The translations under genes and the position numbers were made by a program. DNA of 64,000 bases from positions 1-64,000 of the forward strand of contig MESE01000090.1 of NCBI GenBank assembly GCA_001770855.1, written 5' to 3'. The notes under the pieces are model-generated. The model was not told the origin of the DNA. It made no database searches and worked only from the letters and a program-made list of their open reading frames with translations. Source of the stretch: Burkholderiales bacterium RIFCSPLOWO2_02_FULL_57_36 (GTDB lineage Bacteria; Pseudomonadota; Gammaproteobacteria; Burkholderiales; Burkholderiaceae_D). The stretch's first letter is position 1. Every line of letters begins with the position of its first letter. Of the stretch, positions 46,737 to 55,609 are shown piece after piece.

Positions 46737-46925
46737 GCCTAGTACCTACTAAACTTGGGAGCCAGGTCTCGCCTTTTATCTTTTATGCATCGAATCTGCC
46801 GCCGCGATTTATCACGCACTTCGCACGGTGATCGACGTGGGGAAAAAGATGGGACTTGGCCTTATTCTGTAGCGCCATCATGCAATACAACACAAACCCA
46901 ACCGCAAAACTTGCCTTTGCGGCTG

Positions 46926-47840
46926 TCATTCGTTTTCCTGTTCCTTGACATGAAACGGCATCGGAGGTGCATTCTCGGGTTCTTTTCCGATGCGCTCGAA
47001 TTCCGAGATCACCTGCGCGCCAAGTAACAACAAGGCCGCCGCGATTTCCAATGACAACAGCACAACGATAGCCGTTGTCAGCGATCCGTACACCGTGCCG
47101 ACCAGCGACAGTGTCGCGAAGTACCAAACCAGGATATGGCGTGTCACCTCCCATAGCAGCGCCGCCGTCACGCCGCCGATCAGTGCACGTTGCAAGGAAA
47201 TGCGCCCGACGGGCATTACCAGGTAGACCGAGGTAAGCACGAAAATTTCGCCAACCAGCCCGAGCAGATACAGCAGCACGCCGGATACGCCTCCAAGCGA
47301 CCAGATATGCCCCTGAAAATACAGACTCCCTTCGCCCACTGCCTGCAAGATCCCGGCAACCAGCGTGATCAGCAGCAAACCGGCGCCAAGGGACAAGATA
47401 TAGCAATACGGCAAAATGGCCGAGACCAGAAAATGCCGACGGTGGATCGCTACGCGGTGCACGAAAATCACTGACATCGCATTCTCCAGAACCGTGAACG
47501 CAAGTGAACTGAAAAACAGCATCGTCGCAAGAAGCACCCAACCGAGCACGTCGCGATGCGCCATGAAGTTCGCAAGTTCGATGATGATCGGTCCGGATTG
47601 GCCGGGAACCAGCCATTCCAGATAACGGCCGAGCGTCAGCAGCAACTCCGCTTCATCGATCACATGGGACAGCGCGATCGCGATCAGGATCAACAGCGGC
47701 ACGATCGACAGCAGCGCGTAATATGCCACCGCGCCGGCCAACAGCAAACCCTGGTTTGCACGAAAAGCCTTCAGCGTACGCAGGACAAATGCACCCGGAT
47801 TCTTCAATACCACTTCTGCTTCATAACTCAGCATATACAT
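46926..47840 (-). CDS. YihY/UPF0761-family membrane protein
   Basis: This 304-aa inner-membrane protein has about six transmembrane segments. The N-terminal text (F-R-A-N-Q-G-L-L-L-A-G-A-V-A-Y-Y-A-L-L-S-I-V-P-L-L-I-L) is the family signature; the family was once called ribonuclease BN but is not a nuclease. The C-terminus is charged and cytoplasmic. It is convergent with the PilT-like gene (190-bp gap, no clear terminator). The function is unknown. Confidence 0.9.
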   Translation of the reverse strand: MYMLSYEAEVVLKNPGAFVLRTLKAFRANQGLLLAGAVAYYALLSIVPLLILIAIALSHVIDEAELLLTLGRYLEWLVPGQSGPIIIELANFMAHRDVLGWVLLATMLFFSSLAFTVLENAMSVIFVHRVAIHRRHFLVSAILPYCYILSLGAGLLLITLVAGILQAVGEGSLYFQGHIWSLGGVSGVLLYLLGLVGEIFVLTSVYLVMPVGRISLQRALIGGVTAALLWEVTRHILVWYFATLSLVGTVYGSLTTAIVVLLSLEIAAALLLLGAQVISEFERIGKEPENAPPMPFHVKEQENE

Positions 47841-47983
47841 CCGCTTTCAGACATGGTTTCACTTCTTTTACCTGAAAGTAGCGCCCGATGCTTGATATGT
47901 ACTTCACAAGATAATCGACGTTGGCTAAAAGATGAGCCTGGTAGGCCGTCCAGTTAATTTGATTTGCCAGTGAAGCACCGCTG

Positions 47984-48796
47984 TCAAGCCGTCGCATCGA
48001 CCGGCTTGTTCGATGCCCTTCTTTTCTTGAATTCACTCCAAGGAAAAAAGTAGACAAATGAGACAACCGCATACACCAGGAAAGAATCAAGCTTCAGGAT
48101 ATGCGCGAACGCGAAAAAGAAGATGAGCAGGTGCATGCGGACGACATTGATATAGGGCCGGCTCATTGCATCACCCGCCGGGTGGCTCTTCTTTCCATTC
48201 TGTCCCTCTGTCCTGCCACTCAACCGAAAGTCCGGCGCCGTATCCGTCCGCACTGCCTTTACCGCTTTGATCAACGGCATGAAAACATGCTGCCTTTCCG
48301 CGATGATCGCCGGGATAAGAAAGAGACCGTAAGGCGCCATCAGATGCTTGAACACCAGGATCCACAGAAGCGGCGGATTCATGAATGCGTCGCCGAAACC
48401 GTCTTTCGGCATCCCCTCGACCGGAAAGAACTGCTGCAGGAACACGGAATGTCCCGCATGAAAAGCGCCGAAATGAAGCGAGAAAAAGCCCAGGAAGAAC
48501 GCGCCCAATCCAAGCCCCATGAGGATAGCCGTCATGCGCATGCTCTTCTTGAAATCCTTGTGCGTAATCGCATGGACCCCGATATACGCACCTCCGGCCA
48601 ATGCCCCCAGCAGCGTCAGATAGCCCAACACCAGACTGCAGAGCCAGAGGCTCCACACCAGATCCTTGATATCCCACTTCAGGAAATAGGCAGCCGCCAA
48701 GCCGATTGCAAACGCAAGAATGTCAGGAAGAATCCGCGAGATCAACGGCTTGTCGGGCTCATTGATATCCGGGCCTGCGTGAGCGAATGATTTCAT
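47984..48796 (-). CDS. Integral membrane protein (DUF6498-like)
   Basis: This 270-aa protein has about six hydrophobic segments (near residues 24-42, 48-70, 92-112, 145-170, 220-240 and 240-258) and conserved-looking H-F-G-A-F-H-A-G-H-S-V-F and F-K-H-L-M-A-P-Y-G-L-F. It resembles proteins annotated DUF6498-containing. The ATG at 48796 is preferred over a GTG at 48808. The next gene upstream on the same strand is a methyltransferase ending 57 bp away; a link is possible but not shown. Confidence 0.72.
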   Translation of the reverse strand: MKSFAHAGPDINEPDKPLISRILPDILAFAIGLAAAYFLKWDIKDLVWSLWLCSLVLGYLTLLGALAGGAYIGVHAITHKDFKKSMRMTAILMGLGLGAFFLGFFSLHFGAFHAGHSVFLQQFFPVEGMPKDGFGDAFMNPPLLWILVFKHLMAPYGLFLIPAIIAERQHVFMPLIKAVKAVRTDTAPDFRLSGRTEGQNGKKSHPAGDAMSRPYINVVRMHLLIFFFAFAHILKLDSFLVYAVVSFVYFFPWSEFKKRRASNKPVDATA

Positions 48797-48853
48797 TTTT
48801 TCTTTCACATCAAAGGGTCAAAGGACAAGATCGACCCTCATTTTTTATCGCCT

Positions 48854-49477
48854 CTACTCAGCCTTCTTCGCCACAATAAACACTGATTTGTTTTTACCCG
48901 GTTGCCATTGGTAGTCAATCTCGAAGCCGGCACCGGTCAAACTGTCTTCCAATTCCCTGGTGGTAAAGACTTTGACCAACGGCATTAAACCTAAGAACTT
49001 TCCAATTGGCGCGATCAGCTTGAAAAACTTCATCGAATCCCCAATACACGCGGTGCTGGTAACGAAGATGCCGCCCGGCTTGAGCACTTTGTGAACCTTG
49101 GCGATTACCTCATCCTTGTTGTCCAGCAAGTGCAAAATACTGAGTCCCAACACGGCATCCAAGGTTTGATTCGGCGCGCTGAATTCATCGAAGGATGAAC
49201 GTTTAAAAGTGATATTTTCAATATTCTTTGCGTCAGCTTTTCTTTGAGCGATTTCAATCATTTTCGATGAGATATCGATCGCTTGAATATGCTTCACATA
49301 AGGCGCATGAGTGATGGCTGTCGACCCTGTGCCGCAGCCAAACTCCAACACTTCCATGTCCAGTCGAAAATATCCGCGCGTGACCTGCAGTTTTTTCTGG
49401 TATGCCGCTTCATCAGCAATAGGTAGTTTCGAATAGCGTTCTGCCATTCTGTCCCAAAATTTAGCCGACTGATCCAT
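48854..49477 (-). CDS. Class I SAM-dependent methyltransferase
   Basis: This 207-aa protein has motif I V-L-E-F-G-C-G-T-G-S-T-A-I (about 41-53), then I-D-I-S-S-K-M-I-E-I-A and D-A-V-L-G-L-S-I-L-H-L-L. G-G-I-F-V-T-S-T-A-C-I-G-D marks the later strand. It transfers a methyl group from S-adenosylmethionine to an unknown small molecule or lipid; UbiE-like relatives are the nearest. GGAGG lies 5 nt before the ATG at 49477, with ATG 49480 and GTG 49483 as alternatives. Confidence 0.88.
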   Translation of the reverse strand: MDQSAKFWDRMAERYSKLPIADEAAYQKKLQVTRGYFRLDMEVLEFGCGTGSTAITHAPYVKHIQAIDISSKMIEIAQRKADAKNIENITFKRSSFDEFSAPNQTLDAVLGLSILHLLDNKDEVIAKVHKVLKPGGIFVTSTACIGDSMKFFKLIAPIGKFLGLMPLVKVFTTRELEDSLTGAGFEIDYQWQPGKNKSVFIVAKKAE

Positions 49478-49483
49478 CATCAC

Positions 49484-49850
49484 CTCCGTTGCCGCCTAGC
49501 GGGCATGCTTGCGTATCCGTGTTCGGCGATGTGTATGTGTTGCGTTAGTGTCTAATCTTAGGCGCTATACCTTGATTACATAGATCCTCTGGTACTGCCC
49601 AAATTTCCGGCCTAACGTTTCCCGGACCATCTTGTGACTTCCTCTTTGCACCTGTCGCGCCAAAGCATAAAGCAAGCAACGTGGCCGGGCGGAATATTAG
49701 CCTCACCTGTCGCCGCAACAACAACAACAACAACAACGGCCGGTAGCTAATCAAACTGAATAAATTCACCTTTTTATATTTGCTTATTCCGCTCGCTCTA
49801 AGACACACAACGCCCGTATTCAATTGAATGTTATATGCCGGTGCAATCAA
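49484..49850. other. AT-richer intergenic stretch with a CAA repeat
   Basis: No gene is seen. A run of about seven CAA units lies at 49716-49737. A 12-bp palindrome ATTCAATTGAAT lies at 49819-49830, flanked by AACGCCCG and TTATATGC, which vaguely recalls integron attC sites but does not meet their consensus. Confidence 0.4.
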
Positions 49851-50045
49851 CTATAGTTCTTTACGAAGATAGTACCGTTCATGCTTTTCTGCATAGCCTT
49901 CAAGTTTCCCGAACACCTCATATCCAAGATCGACATGTGGCAAAAGACGAGACTTGGCCCATTCGTGTTCCTTGATAGAAAACATCGCAGCATGAATTTG
50001 ATTAAGAAAGAAATTCGTCTCGACCTTTAGCGCTCCTCTGGACCT
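49851..50045 (-). pseudogene. 3' remnant of a GNAT-type acetyltransferase gene
   Basis: On the minus strand the frame ends with L-G-Y-E-V-F-G-K-L-E-G-Y-A-E-K-H-E-R-Y-Y-L-R-K-E-L and a TAG stop (49851-49853). This is typical of the last strand and helix of GNAT N-acetyltransferases. Upstream R-G-A-L-K-V-E-T-N-F-F looks like the preceding GNAT motif but is separated by unrelated residues, and a stop precedes it near 50046. There is no start, so this is a decayed or truncated gene. Confidence 0.6.
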
Positions 50046-50071
50046 GACCTAATTCTCTATTGTGTCTTTCA

Positions 50072-50623
50072 TCATTGAGTTCTCAGCCCTACTACCAGAA
50101 CTCCAGCAGCCACAGCAACCAACAGCGTCTCTGTGAGGACAAGGATCGCCTGTGTTTGTGACAGTTTTGCAATCATACGTGCAACCGCAACAGAATCTCC
50201 AGCTATTGCTTTGTCCATCGACTTTCGCGCCAGCCACCGCTGATAGGGGAATAGTCCACGCTCGTATTCTGTGATGAAAATTTTTACATCGAAAGGTCTA
50301 CCTGACTCTTGGATCTGCTTAGCCAGGCCCAGTCCAGCTTCGCGACTTCCCAGCGCCGCAGACACCATTGCGGAAAGTAGTCTTGCGAATATGGACACGA
50401 TCAGTCCTATAAGAAGCATCAAGAGGGCAATACGTATGTGATAAAGGCAGACGAATTGCGAAATTTTGTCGACGTTTGCTATAAGAAGGGAGAATGCAGC
50501 GCCCACGCCTGCAATCAACCAGCTTGAAAATGGACCGAGCGATTCGTTCGTCTTACTGGCCGCTGCCACGAGCGAATGCCCTGCCGCATCGTGCTCGTTT
50601 AAAGCTTTGATTTCTTGTGACAT
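50072..50623 (-). CDS. Hypothetical membrane protein of an accessory island
   Basis: This 183-aa protein is not recognised. It has hydrophobic segments near residues 33-50, 62-92 and 158-180, with a charged middle part (E-S-G-R-P-F-D-V-K-I-F-I-T-E-Y-E-R-G-L-F-P-Y). The N-terminal 30 residues are soluble. There is no signal peptide. The codon use is less GC-biased than in the neighbours. It is on the same strand as the HNH-like gene (98 bp between them), and both may have arrived together. Confidence 0.6.
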   Translation of the reverse strand: MSQEIKALNEHDAAGHSLVAAASKTNESLGPFSSWLIAGVGAAFSLLIANVDKISQFVCLYHIRIALLMLLIGLIVSIFARLLSAMVSAALGSREAGLGLAKQIQESGRPFDVKIFITEYERGLFPYQRWLARKSMDKAIAGDSVAVARMIAKLSQTQAILVLTETLLVAVAAGVLVVGLRTQ

Positions 50624-50720
50624 ATGCTCTCTAAGAAGTAACTAAAGATCTAAACGTTTGAGATAAGCGATCGACATGAGCAACCAAAGCTTGCCGGAAA
50701 ACGCCCCCTTGATCGAAGAG

Positions 50721-51494
50721 TTACCTGCCACGGCGCACTCTGAGATCACGCATTGATTGTGCAGCGCGAGGGTTTCGAATCCAATCAGCGTGGAGCTCCA
50801 ACATTCCACGCGTCGAGTACAGAGACAACTTGCTGCGATTGGGTGGCAAAAGCTTTCCGGGTAGGCCGCTGTGAAAGAGAGAAGAGTCAGTTTTCGGAGG
50901 CATAATGATCACCCAGAAGTAGAAGCCGTAGATGGCGACAAGCCGGAGTGTTGTGCCAGGAAGATGGTTTTCAGGCGTCTCAACCCGTGCGCACCGAAGC
51001 GAGACTGCAGGAATTGCCTTAATAGTCGAGCTTCCAGGTGTCCAGTTTGGATTCGGCGATGCATGAATTAGCTCAAGGCGAATTTGGATTTCTGCAGGCG
51101 TCCGGCCTCCCTCAAGCATGAACTCTACGTATTTCGAAAGAGCTTCAACGTCCGACTCATTCGCTCTAGCTGTGTTATATGAGATCTTCAAGAGCCAGCG
51201 AAGAAGCATCTCGTAGTTGTAAATGAAAGTTCTAGCTTGCCGGCGAATAGCTGGATGGCTGAACTGTGCATCGAATAAATCACATATGTAGGCATCAAGG
51301 GTACTGAGTGGTCCGTTATTACACCCCGCACAAACATCCTTGATCGTGAGGTCAGCATCGATGAATTTTTCTAACTTGCCAAGGTAACTTGTGTCAATGT
51401 CCTTTGCGCGTGCAATGATGCCGCTAGGCCAAAGGTGCTCCTTAGTAAGCGGTACAGCCTTCTTGCAGTATGCGCAGATGCGTATACTACTCAT
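50721..51494 (-). CDS. HNH-endonuclease-like zinc protein
   Basis: This 257-aa protein has C7-A-Y-C10, then K-E-H20-L-W-P-S-G, then C55-A-G-C58-N-N-G-P-L-S, an arrangement of two Cys pairs around a His like the HNH/zinc-ribbon nuclease fold (C-x2-C...H...C-x2-C-N). The remaining 190 residues are not recognised. The ATG at 51494 places the first Cys pair at the N-terminus; 51524 is an alternative. It may be a nuclease of a defence or mobile system, but there is no partner gene that proves it. Confidence 0.6.
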   Translation of the reverse strand: MSSIRICAYCKKAVPLTKEHLWPSGIIARAKDIDTSYLGKLEKFIDADLTIKDVCAGCNNGPLSTLDAYICDLFDAQFSHPAIRRQARTFIYNYEMLLRWLLKISYNTARANESDVEALSKYVEFMLEGGRTPAEIQIRLELIHASPNPNWTPGSSTIKAIPAVSLRCARVETPENHLPGTTLRLVAIYGFYFWVIIMPPKTDSSLFHSGLPGKLLPPNRSKLSLYSTRGMLELHADWIRNPRAAQSMRDLRVRRGR

Positions 51495-51821
51495 TCTTGT
51501 GCCGATTAACGCAATGTATCCCATACCGTCTACGATTAAAAAGAATACTGCGGTATCGAATGTTCATTCAAATTCCCTAAAAATGATGTGCCTATTAGTT
51601 TTTGGGGTACATACTTATTTCAGTATAAAAATCCGCGAAAAGCGGAGTTCCTATTGCCCTACCGCGCAGTCACCGAAACTGCTTGATCGGCTAAAGAATT
51701 GCATTCATAACAATCAACATAGTCTACGGGCCGAATGAATTTATGTCTATTGAGCAATATGGCAAATTCGTCATTATCTAAATAGAAAACAAAATTGGTT
51801 GCTACCGAGTAGCCCGCCACT
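51495..51821. other. AT-rich intergenic region at the island edge
   Basis: About 330 bases with markedly higher AT than the flanking genes and no supported gene. It probably contains the promoter of the HNH-like gene. No repeat or attachment site is recognised. Confidence 0.4.
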
Positions 51822-51836
51822 AGACGACCGGTCTAG
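51822..51836. promoter_or_regulatory. NemR-type operator upstream of the tetR gene
   Basis: TAGACGACCGGTCTA, an inverted TAGAC-N5-GTCTA. The identical 15-mer recurs before nemA at 52511-52525. It lies 21 bp before the regulator start, fitting autorepression. Confidence 0.82.
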
Positions 51837-51857
51837 TATTCAGGTATAGTGCACCCC

Positions 51858-52454
51858 ATGGAACACACCACACGCTACCAAGACAACCGCGAACGGATTC
51901 TCTCCATCGGAGAAAACCTGATTCTCGGGCGCGGCTTTTCCGCGATGGGATTGAGCGAACTGCTGGGCGCGGCTGAAGTGCCGAAAGGTTCGTTCTATCA
52001 CTACTTCCAGTCCAAGGAAGGCTTCGGCGTCGCGCTGCTGGAACGCTACTTCGAGAATTACCATGCGCGCCTGCACACTCTTTTCGATAACGAAACGATG
52101 CCTGCCCGCACACGGTTGCTGATTTACTTTGACAGCTGGCGGCAAATGCATGCAACCAGCAAATGCCACGACACTTGCCTTGCGGTCAAGCTTGCGGCCG
52201 AGGTTTCGGATTTGTCGGAGCCGATGCGCGAATCGTTGGCAACCGGCATGGACATCGTGATCGGCATGATCGCGGGCGCGATCCTGGCGGCGCAAAAAGA
52301 AGGCTCCGTTCCTATCCGCCACAGTCCCGAACAACTGGCGGAATCTCTTTATGCAATGTGGCTGGGCGCTTCGCTGCGCGGCAAGGCCACCAGAAACATC
52401 GATGCGCTCGATATCGCCTACCAGCAGACGGAGTGGATGCTCGGCGGCGCATGA
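51858..52454 (+). CDS. TetR-family regulator, NemR-like
   Basis: This 198-aa protein has an N-terminal HTH (R-I-L-S-I-G-E-N-L-I-L-G-R-G-F...E-V-P-K-G-S-F-Y-H-Y-F-Q-S-K-E-G-F), typical of the NemR/AcuR branch, and one notable Cys pair (K-C-H-D-T-C) in the ligand domain. NemR responds to electrophiles or hypochlorite through a Cys. The identical operators before this gene and before nemA indicate that it represses both. The ATG at 51858 is preferred over a GTG at 51849. Confidence 0.88.
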   Translation: MEHTTRYQDNRERILSIGENLILGRGFSAMGLSELLGAAEVPKGSFYHYFQSKEGFGVALLERYFENYHARLHTLFDNETMPARTRLLIYFDSWRQMHATSKCHDTCLAVKLAAEVSDLSEPMRESLATGMDIVIGMIAGAILAAQKEGSVPIRHSPEQLAESLYAMWLGASLRGKATRNIDALDIAYQQTEWMLGGA

Positions 52455-52510
52455 ACGGAATAGTTTGACGAATGGCGGGCGGAAGTCCGTTTATTTTTTC
52501 AATTGCTTTA

Positions 52511-52525
52511 TAGACGACCGGTCTA
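52511..52525. promoter_or_regulatory. NemR-type operator upstream of nemA
   Basis: TAGACGACCGGTCTA, identical to 51822-51836, 20 bp before the nemA start codon. Confidence 0.82.
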
Positions 52526-52545
52526 ATATTTACATAGAGGATTGT

Positions 52546-53655
52546 ATGATTAAAAAACTGCTGTCACCGATCAAAGTGGGTTCCCAAACCTTGCCTAACA
52601 GAGTGTTCATGGCACCGCTGACCCGCTCGCGCGCCGGACAACCGGGTGATATCCCGGCTGCGCTCAATGTCGAATACTACGAACAGCGCGCCACCGCCGG
52701 CCTGATCGTAACCGAAGCCACGCAAGTGTCGCGGCAAGGCCAGGGATATGCATGGACGCCGGGCATCTATACCGATGCGCAGGAAGCCGGATGGAAAAAC
52801 GCGGTGCAGGCAGTGCATGCAAAAGGCGGGCATATCGCTTTGCAGCTTTGGCACGTCGGCCGCATTTCGCATTCGCTGCTGCAGGAAAACGGTGCGGCGC
52901 CGGTTGCGCCATCGGCATTGATCGCGAATAAAGCCCAATGCTTCGTCGTGCAAACGGACGGCACACCGGCCAATGTGCCCTGCGAAACGCCGCGCGCACT
53001 TGCGATTGAAGAATTGCCGGGCATCGTGGCGCAATATCGCCAGGCCACATTACGCGCCAAGCGGGTCGGATTCGACTTCGTCGAAGTGCATGCGGCCAAC
53101 GGCTATCTATTGAACCAGTTCCTCGCCACCAACAGCAACCAGCGCACCGATGCGTATGGCGGATCGCTGGAAAATCGCGCCCGCCTGATGCTGGAAGTGC
53201 TTGATGCGGTCATCGAAGAGATCGGCGCCGATCGCGTCGGCGTGCGCCTGTCGCCGCATTTTGTAGCGCACGACATGGCCGACAGCGACTCCGAAGCCAG
53301 CACCTTGTACCTCGCAAAAGAATTCAGCAAGCGCGGCATTGCGTATCTGCATATCGCGGAACCCGACTGGGCCGGCGGCGTCGAACTGAGCGATGCATTC
53401 CGCAAGCAGCTCCGCGAGGCATTTACCGGCTCGCTGATCTTTTGCGGCAACTACTCCGCCGCCGACGCGGAAAGCTTGATCGAGCAAGGCATCGCCGATG
53501 CGGTTGCATTCGGCCGTTCCTACATTTCCAATCCCGACCTGGTGGAACGATTCCGGCAAGGTGCCGCACTGAACAAGGCGGATCGTTCGACCTTCTACGG
53601 CGGCGGCGCGCATGGCTATACCGATTACCCGACGCTGCAACTGCAGCCGGCATAA
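52546..53655 (+). CDS. nemA: Old-yellow-enzyme family alkene reductase
   Basis: This 369-aa FMN flavoenzyme reduces activated double bonds such as N-ethylmaleimide, and nitro compounds, with NADPH. OYE features include L-T-R-S-R-A near 24-29, H-V-G-R near 100, the substrate-binding pair in V-H-A-A-N-G-Y-L-L-N-Q-F, R-L-S-P-H near 225, and the FMN phosphate site (F-C-G-N-Y and A-V-A-F-G-R-S-Y-I-S-N-P-D-L). AGAGG lies about 5 nt before the ATG at 52546; the open frame upstream is not coding. It is controlled by the TetR gene just before it through the repeated operator. Confidence 0.94.
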   Translation: MIKKLLSPIKVGSQTLPNRVFMAPLTRSRAGQPGDIPAALNVEYYEQRATAGLIVTEATQVSRQGQGYAWTPGIYTDAQEAGWKNAVQAVHAKGGHIALQLWHVGRISHSLLQENGAAPVAPSALIANKAQCFVVQTDGTPANVPCETPRALAIEELPGIVAQYRQATLRAKRVGFDFVEVHAANGYLLNQFLATNSNQRTDAYGGSLENRARLMLEVLDAVIEEIGADRVGVRLSPHFVAHDMADSDSEASTLYLAKEFSKRGIAYLHIAEPDWAGGVELSDAFRKQLREAFTGSLIFCGNYSAADAESLIEQGIADAVAFGRSYISNPDLVERFRQGAALNKADRSTFYGGGAHGYTDYPTLQLQPA

Positions 53656-53742
53656 ACAGGGAGCTTTTTCAACCACGTTCACCATTGGTCCGATCTGCTT
53701 GCTGGAGAGCCGACATGCAGAGACGACACGAAAGGAAATGAC

Positions 53743-54426
53743 ATGAAAATTTTGATGATACTGACCTCGCACGATACGCTCGGCAACACGGGAAAGAAAA
53801 CCGGATTCTGGCTGGAAGAATTTGCCGCGCCCTACTACGTTTTCAAGGACGCCGGCGCAGACATCACGCTGGCGTCGCCCAAAGGCGGCCAGCCGCCGCT
53901 CGACCCGAAGAGCGATGAAGCCGATTCGCAGACCGAGGCCACGCGCCGTTTCAAGCAAGACCCTGCCGCACAGGCTGCACTGGCCTCGACGATAAATCTT
54001 TCCGATGTATCGGCGGACGACTTTGACGCTGTGTTCTATCCGGGCGGACACGGGCCGCTGTGGGATCTGGCCGAAAACCGGCATTCCATTCAGCTGATCG
54101 AAACCATGTACGCTGCGGGTAAACCTGTTTCGGCCGTGTGTCATGCGCCCGGTGTTCTGCGTCACGCCAAAGCTGCCGACGGCTCGCCGCTGGTGCAAGG
54201 TAAAAAGGTCACCGGATTTACCAATACCGAAGAAGCTGCCGTGCAACTGACCGACATCGTGCCGTTCCTGGTGGAGGATGAACTTGCGAAGAACGGCGGG
54301 AAGTACAGCAAAGGCGGAGATTGGCAATCGTATATCGTGACCGATGGGAATCTGATCACGGGGCAGAATCCGGCGTCGTCGGAGGCCGTGGCGAAAGAGG
54401 TACTGCGTCAGCTTCAATCCGCTTAG
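53743..54426 (+). CDS. DJ-1/PfpI-family protein (type 1 glutamine amidotransferase fold)
   Basis: This 227-aa protein has a Glu in G-F-W-L-E-E (about 26-31), the nucleophile Cys in S-A-V-C-H-A-P-G (about 130) with adjacent His, and F-Y-P-G-G-H-G-P near 95-102. This set fits the class I Hsp31-like glyoxalase III/deglycase group that acts on reactive aldehydes. AAAGGAAATG precedes the start. It lies 88 bp after nemA, so both may belong to one electrophile-defence unit. Confidence 0.9.
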   Translation: MKILMILTSHDTLGNTGKKTGFWLEEFAAPYYVFKDAGADITLASPKGGQPPLDPKSDEADSQTEATRRFKQDPAAQAALASTINLSDVSADDFDAVFYPGGHGPLWDLAENRHSIQLIETMYAAGKPVSAVCHAPGVLRHAKAADGSPLVQGKKVTGFTNTEEAAVQLTDIVPFLVEDELAKNGGKYSKGGDWQSYIVTDGNLITGQNPASSEAVAKEVLRQLQSA

Positions 54427-54476
54427 GGACGTGGAAAGCTCTATAGAGAATTGATGCGTATACCGAAATGCGAAGT

Positions 54477-54566
54477 CTGTCATTCCGCGTAAGGTGAGGA
54501 ATCTCAACTGCCAGTCACGCTGGAAACGGTTGAGATTCCTCGTCGCTACGCTCGTCGGAATGACAG
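54477..54566. repeat. Palindromic repeat of the CATTCCG/GAGGAATCTCA family
   Basis: The left arm CTGTCATTCCG...GAGGAATCTCAA (54477-54507) and right arm TTGAGATTCCTC...CGGAATGACAG (54530-54566) can form a long hairpin between the convergent DJ-1-type and nitronate monooxygenase genes. It may stop transcription from both sides. Confidence 0.82.
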
Positions 54567-54661
54567 TGTATTGGTTATGGGATCAAAATTAGCCCGGGTT
54601 TATTCGATTGGAGAACAACAGCAGGTATCAAAGTTTTCATCACTCGGCGAAATTGTTTTCC

Positions 54662-55609
54662 TTATCGCGCCGAGCCGTGCCGGGCAGCCAGCCCGTCAAT
54701 TACCCGCTGAAAATCACGTACCGTTTCCTCGATGATTTGCCGTACCGGCTTGATCGAATCAATACGTCCGCACACCTGCCCCGTCAGCGGCACCGCCGCC
54801 TCCATGTCGCCACCGAAATAAAGCTGCTGGACGCCTGCGAATTCGCTCATGATGCTTTCCGGGATCTCCTTTTCGATACGCGAAGTGCGCTCTGTACGCA
54901 GCGCACGCAGTGCCGGGCCCTTCCCGCCGCGATTGAGGAACACCGTATCTGTCTCTCCCGCATTGACGATCGCGGTTTTCCAGTTATCGTGAACCGGCGA
55001 TTCCGCCGATGACAACATGCGCGTACCCATCTGGATGCCCTCCGCACCCAGCGCAAATGCCGCCGCCATCGTGACGCCGTCGCAGAAGCCGCCTGCGGCC
55101 ACGACCGGAACATCGACCCGGGAACAGACCAGCGGCAGCAGCACCATGGATGCCACGTCGCGCTGATTCTTGAAACCGCCGCCTTCGCCGCCTTCCACGA
55201 TCAAGCCGTCCACCCCGGCCCCGATCGCCTTGAGCGCACCGGCCAACGTCGGCACCACATGGAACACCGTCAGACCTGCTGCCTTCAGTTCCGCGCAGTA
55301 GCGGGTCGGGTCACCGGCGGATGTTGTCACGAACTTGATGCCCTGATCGACCACAAACTGCACGATGCCGGCGTCGCGCACATACGTCAGCGCGATGTTG
55401 ACGCCGAACGGCTTGTCGGTCAGGTCGCGCATCTTGCGGATTTCCCCGCGAATCGCTTCCAAGTCGCCGGACGCTGTTTCGATGATGCCCATCCCGCCTG
55501 CATTGGACACAGCTGACGCAAGTTGCGCTCTCGCAATCCAGCCCATCGGCGCCTGAATGATGGGATGTTGCACGCCGAGCAGTTCAGTCACACGGTTGTT
55601 GATCGTCAT
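54662..55609 (-). CDS. Nitronate monooxygenase
   Basis: This 315-aa FMN enzyme of the nitronate monooxygenase/2-nitropropane dioxygenase family oxidises toxic alkyl nitronates. The N-terminus (T-E-L-L-G-V-Q-H-P-I-I-Q-A-P-M-G-W) and FMN-phosphate region (V-V-A-A-G-G-F-C-D-G, then G-A-E-G-I-Q-M-G-T-R) are typical; E-G-G-E-G-G-G-F-K near 135-145 replaces the usual G-x-E-x-G-G-H, so a His is missing there. Some enoyl-reductase relatives share this fold. AAGG precedes the start at 55609. Confidence 0.86.
   Translation of the reverse strand: MTINNRVTELLGVQHPIIQAPMGWIARAQLASAVSNAGGMGIIETASGDLEAIRGEIRKMRDLTDKPFGVNIALTYVRDAGIVQFVVDQGIKFVTTSAGDPTRYCAELKAAGLTVFHVVPTLAGALKAIGAGVDGLIVEGGEGGGFKNQRDVASMVLLPLVCSRVDVPVVAAGGFCDGVTMAAAFALGAEGIQMGTRMLSSAESPVHDNWKTAIVNAGETDTVFLNRGGKGPALRALRTERTSRIEKEIPESIMSEFAGVQQLYFGGDMEAAVPLTGQVCGRIDSIKPVRQIIEETVRDFQRVIDGLAARHGSAR

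Noticed and set aside
49716..49737. CAA repeat as a phase-variation tract
   Set aside because: It is in non-coding sequence with no adjacent start or promoter that it could switch.
49805..49850. Integron attC site after the GNAT remnant
   Set aside because: The AAC...GTT boxes do not fit the attC core consensus and no long imperfect stem is present; no integrase gene is in the window.
53107..54507. 466-aa open frame on the minus strand
   Set aside because: It lies opposite nemA and the DJ-1-type gene, which have clear motifs and ribosome sites; the frame is an antisense shadow of GC-rich codons.
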